Source of the DNA: Xylocopa sonorina
Taxonomy: Eukaryota > Arthropoda > Insecta > Hymenoptera > Apidae
Direction of reading: 5' to 3'
Length of the DNA: 64,000 nucleotides
NCBI RefSeq assembly: GCF_050948175.1
Contig: NC_135198.1
Coordinates: forward strand, 8,693,001-8,757,000
Notes under the pieces: generated by a model
Seen by the model: the letters and a program-made list of their open reading frames with translations, nothing else
Database searches by the model: none
Told to the model about the DNA's origin: nothing
Translations under genes and position numbers: made by a program
Shown here: piece by piece, positions 57,801 to 64,000 of the stretch
Numbering within the stretch: the stretch's first letter is position 1
How the letters are laid out: each line of letters begins with the position of its first letter

Positions 57801-60800
57801 TTGACTTCGCGATTTATTGTTAACAGCCAGCACTGTGCCATCACAGTGATGTTCTTAGCCGAGCCTGTCAAATATGGCGCGAAGTAAGTTCGCTAATGAA
57901 TCTCGTACGAGTAACAAAATTTTCTGAAAACATCCGTAAATTGTTCGCACCATTCAGTCACGTACTTGCTTGTACACGTCGCAGAGATACTATCATTTGA
58001 TATATACAGAAGATCGTACGTTACAAACAGGGATAATAGGGAAATGGAAACTAAATCCGATCAATACGGTGGCGACCTACATAAATAAGGGTTAAAAACC
58101 AAGGTTAACCAAGAACTAAGCATCTAGGGTATCGGATTAATTTCCTCGGATAACCTCTCGCACGTCAGACCCAGAGAAATGTCGGTATCCCTTTGGGGGA
58201 ACAAGGCCGCCCGCGCGTTTCAGTAATTACAGAAGTCGGGTAAAGGGGTTTTTTAAGTACACCGGCATCGGTTGAATCGTGTTTGGCTGGCGTCTCGTTT
58301 ACCCTGGGACGCAATTACCACGGAATACTTTTCGCGGGGGCACGGACTCGAGGAGCGGCGGTTATTCAGGGTGCCGCGTGGGCCGCTTTCATTGCAGGGT
58401 TCATTTCATTAAGGAGACATCTCCGGGGCGAGCAACGATCACGGGATCGAAAAGTGGAGGCCATAAGCGGTTAACCGTTTCACGACGGCCGACTTATCGT
58501 CGATACACACTGGAAAGAAGAGGAGAGGTATGGGACGGTCCGCTCTGGCAATCACATTTTCGAGATCTTAATATAGAGACACGTCATCGTGCCGTTTTCT
58601 CTGCCCCTTTATCGCCTCCACCCTCGTCCTCGAACTCTTTCTCCGTTGCTCTCCCTTTGCTCTCTCTTTCGCCCCTTTCCTCCCAGCGGAGGTAAGCAAC
58701 GGGAGACGTTGAACGCAGAGAAATAGAGAACAAGAGCGCGTGGGGAAATGGGACGAGAGAGGGTGAAACCGACGAGATAGAGTGCGAGAGTTGCCGGGAA
58801 GAAGGGTAGGAAATAACGGTGGCTGCAGAAGTTTTCGCATTGCACGTAAATTACGAACGACATCGATGCATCCGAAGTTTCCTATATTCGCAACGCTCTC
58901 CACTCCGGGGGTGAAACAATCGCGGTGCCTCGATACTCACCCCGGCGGGAGACGCTCCGGGAACCTGGCCTCTTCTCCTCTTCTTTCACAGCGGTACAGG
59001 ACGTTCGTTGATTTACCAGGGCAATTTTAATCACGGATATACCACGGCTTGATTTTATGGCTAATTTTATTCCGTACCAAAGCAACGTGTTCTGTAATAA
59101 TAACCGATTGAGTTTATCAGTGATACGCACTTACGTCGCATAGAAGAATAATCAAGATTCCTTATAAATAAATAAAATAGAAATCGATATTAAAAAATTG
59201 TCAGTAAATATATAGGCCCATTTTCTGGATCGGCTTTTCGCGCATTCAAATTTCCCATAAATGCATAAAGACCCCACAATTCAGTTATTAGCAATGGAGA
59301 GGCAGCTCCAATTCAGTGTTCAACCGCGCAAACTGTTAGAGGGTCCAAATGAATAACCACGAATCCGTTTCGACTAAATAATACGAGGCCAGTCCCGTCC
59401 GGATTAGCCCGCGCCACGGCTTAAACAATCACATTTTCGAGGTCTCAAACAAAGGCCCTCGGTCCCTCGTTATTTCCCCTCCATCCCCCTTTTCCGTTTA
59501 GATGACAGCGGCGAGACAGGGTACACAGACGCGGGGTTGCTCGAGGCCAGTTTCAAACGTCGCGCGGAAGAAGAGTTAATCTCGACGGAACGGTCGTCTG
59601 CATTCTGCCACTCCAATTTTAAAGCAGTGAAAAATGATTTATGTATTCAAACGTCCCGCATTATTGATCGTCACGATATGGAATTGAACTTATCATCGGG
59701 AGAACTTAAATAGATAAACTATGAAATTATTATATCAGAAATTAGATACAATTGTCATTATTTTATAACCTGGTAACTGGAGAAGATCCACTGACTCATT
59801 GTATATTTAATTGGTCCATATCTCGGAATGACTAATTAGTCGCGCAGTATTCACTTTTGCAAGCGCTAAGACGACTCAATTTGCCCTCGTTAATATTCAA
59901 TCCGCGCCCTTAACTCTTTTAAGACTAAACTCCCTTTAAATCCTGTAACAAGCTTCCTTTCATCATTCACTATTGTAGTAACGGGTCAAATAAATCTCGT
60001 AGAAAATTGGGTTACGCTGTAACGAGAGATTCTCGAGTATCCCATATTTTATTAGATACCATCGGAAAAAAAGAATTCGAACGATTCGTGTATGCGAATG
60101 TATGACGATTTCGCGGTCTCACTGCAAGGATAGAGTTCCATCGGTAGTTTCGCTTCTAACGCGGTTCTGCTTTCCGGCAAAGAAGCGCGCGGCAGGGTAA
60201 CAGATAAAAGTGGATAATGGAAAAACTAGCAGCGGGGAAAAAAGCGGCGAAACGACGACGGTGGATGGAAGGGATAAGAGTATAGCAAGCGGGAGAGCCG
60301 TGGAAGTTTTGCGTCGAGCTCTGACTTGGTAGCCGGAAAAACTCGACGCCTGAAAGGAGCTGAAAGTTTCGCTTAATGAAAGTAAGGCCGATTCGAAATT
60401 GGGACTCGTCTGCGTATATGGAAGTATGCTATTTGTACACGTCGGAACATGGAACAGTAATTAGAATTATTTTTGACGAAGGCAAAACGAGAGTCCTCGC
60501 GACTCGTACACAAGTTGCAGCCGCTGTGTTCTCGATCTGTTTGAATTAAAAAAATACGCTTTCCAGGCTAATTAAACGGGACGCGCTGCCGCTTCTTTTA
60601 AAGTATCTTCTAATCTTGTCGCATACAGCAAGTGGAACGCGTTCGCTGTTTAGCCGGCGCTGCGTTTGTTAATTAAGCACGACACGGCTCTTTAAACCGT
60701 GACGAGCGAACATTTTCACGTGTCAGAGATTCTCGACCGTTTAATACGTGAAATATTAGCCTGTCGTTGTCACTTAAGATGGCAAAGATTTCACGATCGA

Positions 60801-63770
60801 CTACTCGTACGATCCGTACGATTCGTTAGTCGCGTTAATCGCGTCTCGCGAACTTCTCAGCAGTCCTTTAATTGAAATTTCGAGACTTCAAAAGTCCCCA
60901 GAACTGCTTTCTTCAAAGACGTTTCTTTTCTACTCTTGAAAATTCCATTTCACCGCGACTACAGCGTGACTTCAACTACTTTTGTCACCGGCGTGCACAC
61001 ATACCCCAAGATCACTTCGCCCGTCAACGACACGCTCGCACACGTCCAAGACACCGGTTCACCAATCTCCCACGCTTAGAAACTCTTTCGCCTCGCCACT
61101 CACGGGCACAATAGAAAATTCAGCAAATTTTTCATCGTGCTTTATTTCGCCACTCGCGTAACAACAATTCGCCTGCAATGTTGCCGAGCACTGTCAGCCT
61201 GTGCGCACGCGTTCGCATTTCCATCGAAGACGCATTCGTCGCTCTGGATTTGTCGACTGTCGAAGAAGCGGTCGCGGAAAGAACCGCGTCTTCCGCGTCT
61301 AATGAAATCGAAGGATCGCGGGGCCTCATTAAATGGCCAGGCGAAAGGCGAGAAGCTCAACAGCCGCTGGAAATCCTCTCCTGTAGGCGTCCTCCGTTCT
61401 CGAGGCAACGGTAAACAATCGTAGTTGCACGTACACTCGGCAATTCCCGTGAAATCTCATTCGCTCCGTGCCGACGCTCGTCCCACGTTCCGCCATCAAC
61501 ACGTCACTGGCTTCGTTCCGCGTCCGAAACGAGTTTTGTTGTTGTTCCTGTTCTCGGTGTTGTTGTCTCCTTAACGGGGTTCGCAGACGTCACGGAAATC
61601 CCAGCGTAGTTCTTTGGTAAAATTCCTCGGGACACACGGCCAACCCACCGGCAACATCGTGGAAAGCGAACACCGTGCTCCACCATAAACGTCGCTGTTC
61701 ATTTCCTCTGACAAACGAGTTTTCTCGTTACATCCACGGTGAATCTCGTGGCATCGTCTTATAGAAGCCATAATATCATTTGTTGGATAACTCGAAGATG
61801 CAGAAACGTGTTTTAGACGGAACACTCCGTGATCCATTGAGATTGGCTGGAACATGATGTTCTTGCGAGCAAACTTCACGATAACACTGTTTCACGTGAT
61901 TTTTTTATTACCACGCTGTGTGTTCAAAAAATGGCGAGTGTCAGGGAGGTCTCTAAAGATCTTCTTCTATGGCGAATGAATTTTATTTAATAAGACTGAA
62001 TTTTATAGAGCCATTTTATAAGTATAGTGATATAGTTCTTCGGATAAATTGAAAACAGGGGGTGAAGTAGTACATTTTGAACCGGGGAACGCTTTGTCCC
62101 ATGGAGAGCGTTCAGAATTCTCTGAGTAAAATCGAAGGAAGTGAAACTCGAGAGAATTTGTCGGACAAATTGAAAATATAAAGGAAGAAAATTATTTTAG
62201 ATCGGCAACTGCACGTTCCATCGAGGATATCGGAATTCCTTTTGTCTGGCGATCAAGTTTCCTAGATACATCGTTGCTGGATTTTATGGCGCTACGGGAA
62301 AACCCCTGATACTATTTTTTGAATAGGCTGAAAATATTGTTTTCAATATTTTCTTTTATGTTTCGAACGCTATGGTATACAGTTTACAGTGAACGAGTTT
62401 TATTCTTCTGTTTTCCTGTGAAACTCACGGTTCTCTATTATTAAACGAAAAGTAATGCTATAATAGGATTTGAAATGCGTTTCGAACGTTAAACACATTG
62501 CGGACATACGTACAATGAGAATATTTTTTATTGTTTTTACGACAAATAATCACTATTAAATATATTTCGTACATTTTATATTTTTCTCGTCCATAAAGGT
62601 ATTATAAGCGTGAACGGTAGGAAAAACGCGAAGCCCGATAAATAAATTTCACGCTCGCTTCTGTAATTTTCAATTCTGCCTTATTATCGTAAAATCACCA
62701 CTACGGAGTTACCTGAGTATATTAGGAATTCATAACAAAAATAACCGTAAACGCGTGTGCCCACGTCTCGCTATAACAGTCGGAGTTCATTTCGTATGAG
62801 GAACGAGTTCCGCTGTACTACCTTTCGCAAAGATTGCGACCCCGTCGCATAAAATCCGACTCAGTTTCGCGGAATTATGAGAAACGCTCCGCAATAAAAT
62901 TATTATGATCAAAGAACTTCGCATTTTAATGTGAACGTCAGAGTTCGTTTCATATGGGAGGCGAGTTTTTCCAGCGATCTTTTCAGGGAAATAAACCTCT
63001 CGCGCGCGAACAATTTATTAAAATATTTTTAGACTATAGCGTATCTGACAGATATATTATAAACCGAACCCGTACAGACCTGATATGGAGAACACTGACG
63101 TTGAGTGATTAAATAAAAACATTTCTCTTATAGTTATTTTACGTCGCATCGTCGGCGATAGCTTTTAATTACGTAAATTCAGCCTCGCCTTTTTGGCCTC
63201 GTTCGTTTGGTGAATTTTGATGAAATTAATTTGGAGATATCTCGAGGCTCCAGCGAAGGCTAATATCCGAATTCATTTTCACGGTGATTTATGATAATAT
63301 TCCTACAACAACACCAATAAGCTCAGAATAATACTGCAACAACGCAATGGATTGTTCGTAAAATGAGAAAGCATACTTGCACGTTCCGCGAAATGAAATT
63401 TTGTCAGGTCGCGACAAAGCTAACGCGGTTTTTCGGAAATATGAAATATCTCTCACCCCGGACAGGTGAAGGAGGACTCGACGTCGCGAGTGCGCGAGAC
63501 GTCCTCGTATCTTTCGCGTGGCACGTGGATGTTGCGGGAGACCTGACACAGTTTCTTCCAACCGTGAAAAAAGTTCTGGAGAAGCCGAGGGGAAAAGAGA
63601 ATCAACGATAACGATATCGCGGGAACGCGACTCGCGGCGTTTTAGCGCCAAGTCCCGGATTTTTGTCCGCCGCTGCGGAATCGAGTTTAGTCGTCGCGTC
63701 ATTGCCGGGCCAGAGACGATTACGGAAACTCTGACACGGCGTTTTTCCGAATGCAGAATACTCGCAGAGG

Positions 63771-63799
63771 AGAAGTAGAAGAAGAAGAAGAAGAAGAAC
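63771..63799. repeat. GAA microsatellite
   Basis: Nine or so GAA triplets with one GTA interruption. It gives a poly-Phe or poly-Leu run in the antisense frames at 63289-63855, which are therefore not taken as genes. Confidence 0.85.
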
Positions 63800-64000
63800 A
63801 CCGTAAGTGAACTGCATGCAGTAATGCGAACGATTTCTTCTCTTAATCTTGTCAAGAGTTACCCAGCAGACGTGACATTAGCATAAAAGTACAAACGCGG
63901 ACTGCTGAAATGAAATTACGCGTTTAGCAAGCAACACACGCGACTTTTTTTCTGCTATTCTCGCTTGTGTCGCACGAGATTAATAATTGGTGGCGAACTT

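Larger units (their letters stand above)
50053..63770. other. Long stretch without a recognised gene
   Basis: About 13.7 kb of mixed composition, with CpG-rich parts near 52.4-54.2 and 57.4-63.7 kb. Many short frames occur on both strands, but most overlap antisense frames and none carries a recognised domain, splice context or chain of exons. The two least dismissible are listed separately. It may be intergenic regulatory DNA or an intron of a gene beyond the window. No tRNA or rRNA was recognised. Confidence 0.45.

Noticed and set aside
58279..58695. 138-codon plus-strand frame
   Set aside because: Arg/Ser/Pro-rich translation of GC-rich sequence, with another long frame on the same strand inside it. 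No family feature.
63289..63855. 188-codon minus-strand frame
   Set aside because: Contains a poly-Phe run created by a GAA microsatellite and overlaps several frames on the other strand. No motif.

Overview
This is an insect nuclear genome window, most likely from a hymenopteran and possibly a bee. The genes have introns with GT-AG ends. Base composition swings between AT-rich stretches and CpG-rich, high-GC stretches. The conserved proteins read as insect orthologs. I could run no alignment, so the order-level assignment is inference.

Layout. (1) 2064-3700 (+): a Lifeguard/TMBIM-family membrane protein (Nmda1/GRINA type) in five coding exons. (2) 5177-6578 (-): a complete 200-residue Rab10 GTPase in five coding exons. 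(3) 8045-10768 (+): a uridine kinase-like/UPRT fusion protein (UCKL1 type) in ten coding exons, head-to-head with Rab10. (4) 10950-14710 (-): a 625-residue DUF389-family membrane protein in twelve coding exons, tail-to-tail with UCKL1. One of its introns carries a palindromic MITE-like element whose arms are built of 31-bp subrepeats. (5) 18705-36089 (-): a plasma-membrane-type Na+/H+ exchanger (Nhe2/NHE3-like) with a signal peptide, a complete transporter core and a long cytosolic tail. It has at least 17 coding exons, alternative 3' ends, and one coding-looking exon whose reading phase does not fit its neighbours. The sequence on to about 15.2 kb is probably its 3' UTR.

From about 36.1 to 64 kb I find no conserved protein gene. 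Part of this tract, 42-50 kb, is unusual. It is AT-rich and packed with near-perfect hairpins. It also holds an array of 11 copies of an 11-base motif, a six-copy 32-bp tandem repeat, a 29-bp minisatellite, two tandem duplications of about 200 bp, and two copies of a 270-bp segment that look folded and keep base pairing through compensatory changes. On the minus strand at 47.8-50.05 kb several short segments are flanked by consensus splice sites. The best reading is an undescribed spliced transcript, perhaps a structured long non-coding RNA, or else a cluster of non-coding mobile elements. I rate this as the most interesting part of the window.

The five protein genes do not form one pathway. 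They cover stress/apoptosis membrane biology, exocytic trafficking, pyrimidine-nucleotide-related function, an unknown membrane protein, and pH/sodium homeostasis. Exon boundaries were worked out by hand from reading frame and splice signals. In all five genes the exon phases close into complete frames, except for one exon of the exchanger.
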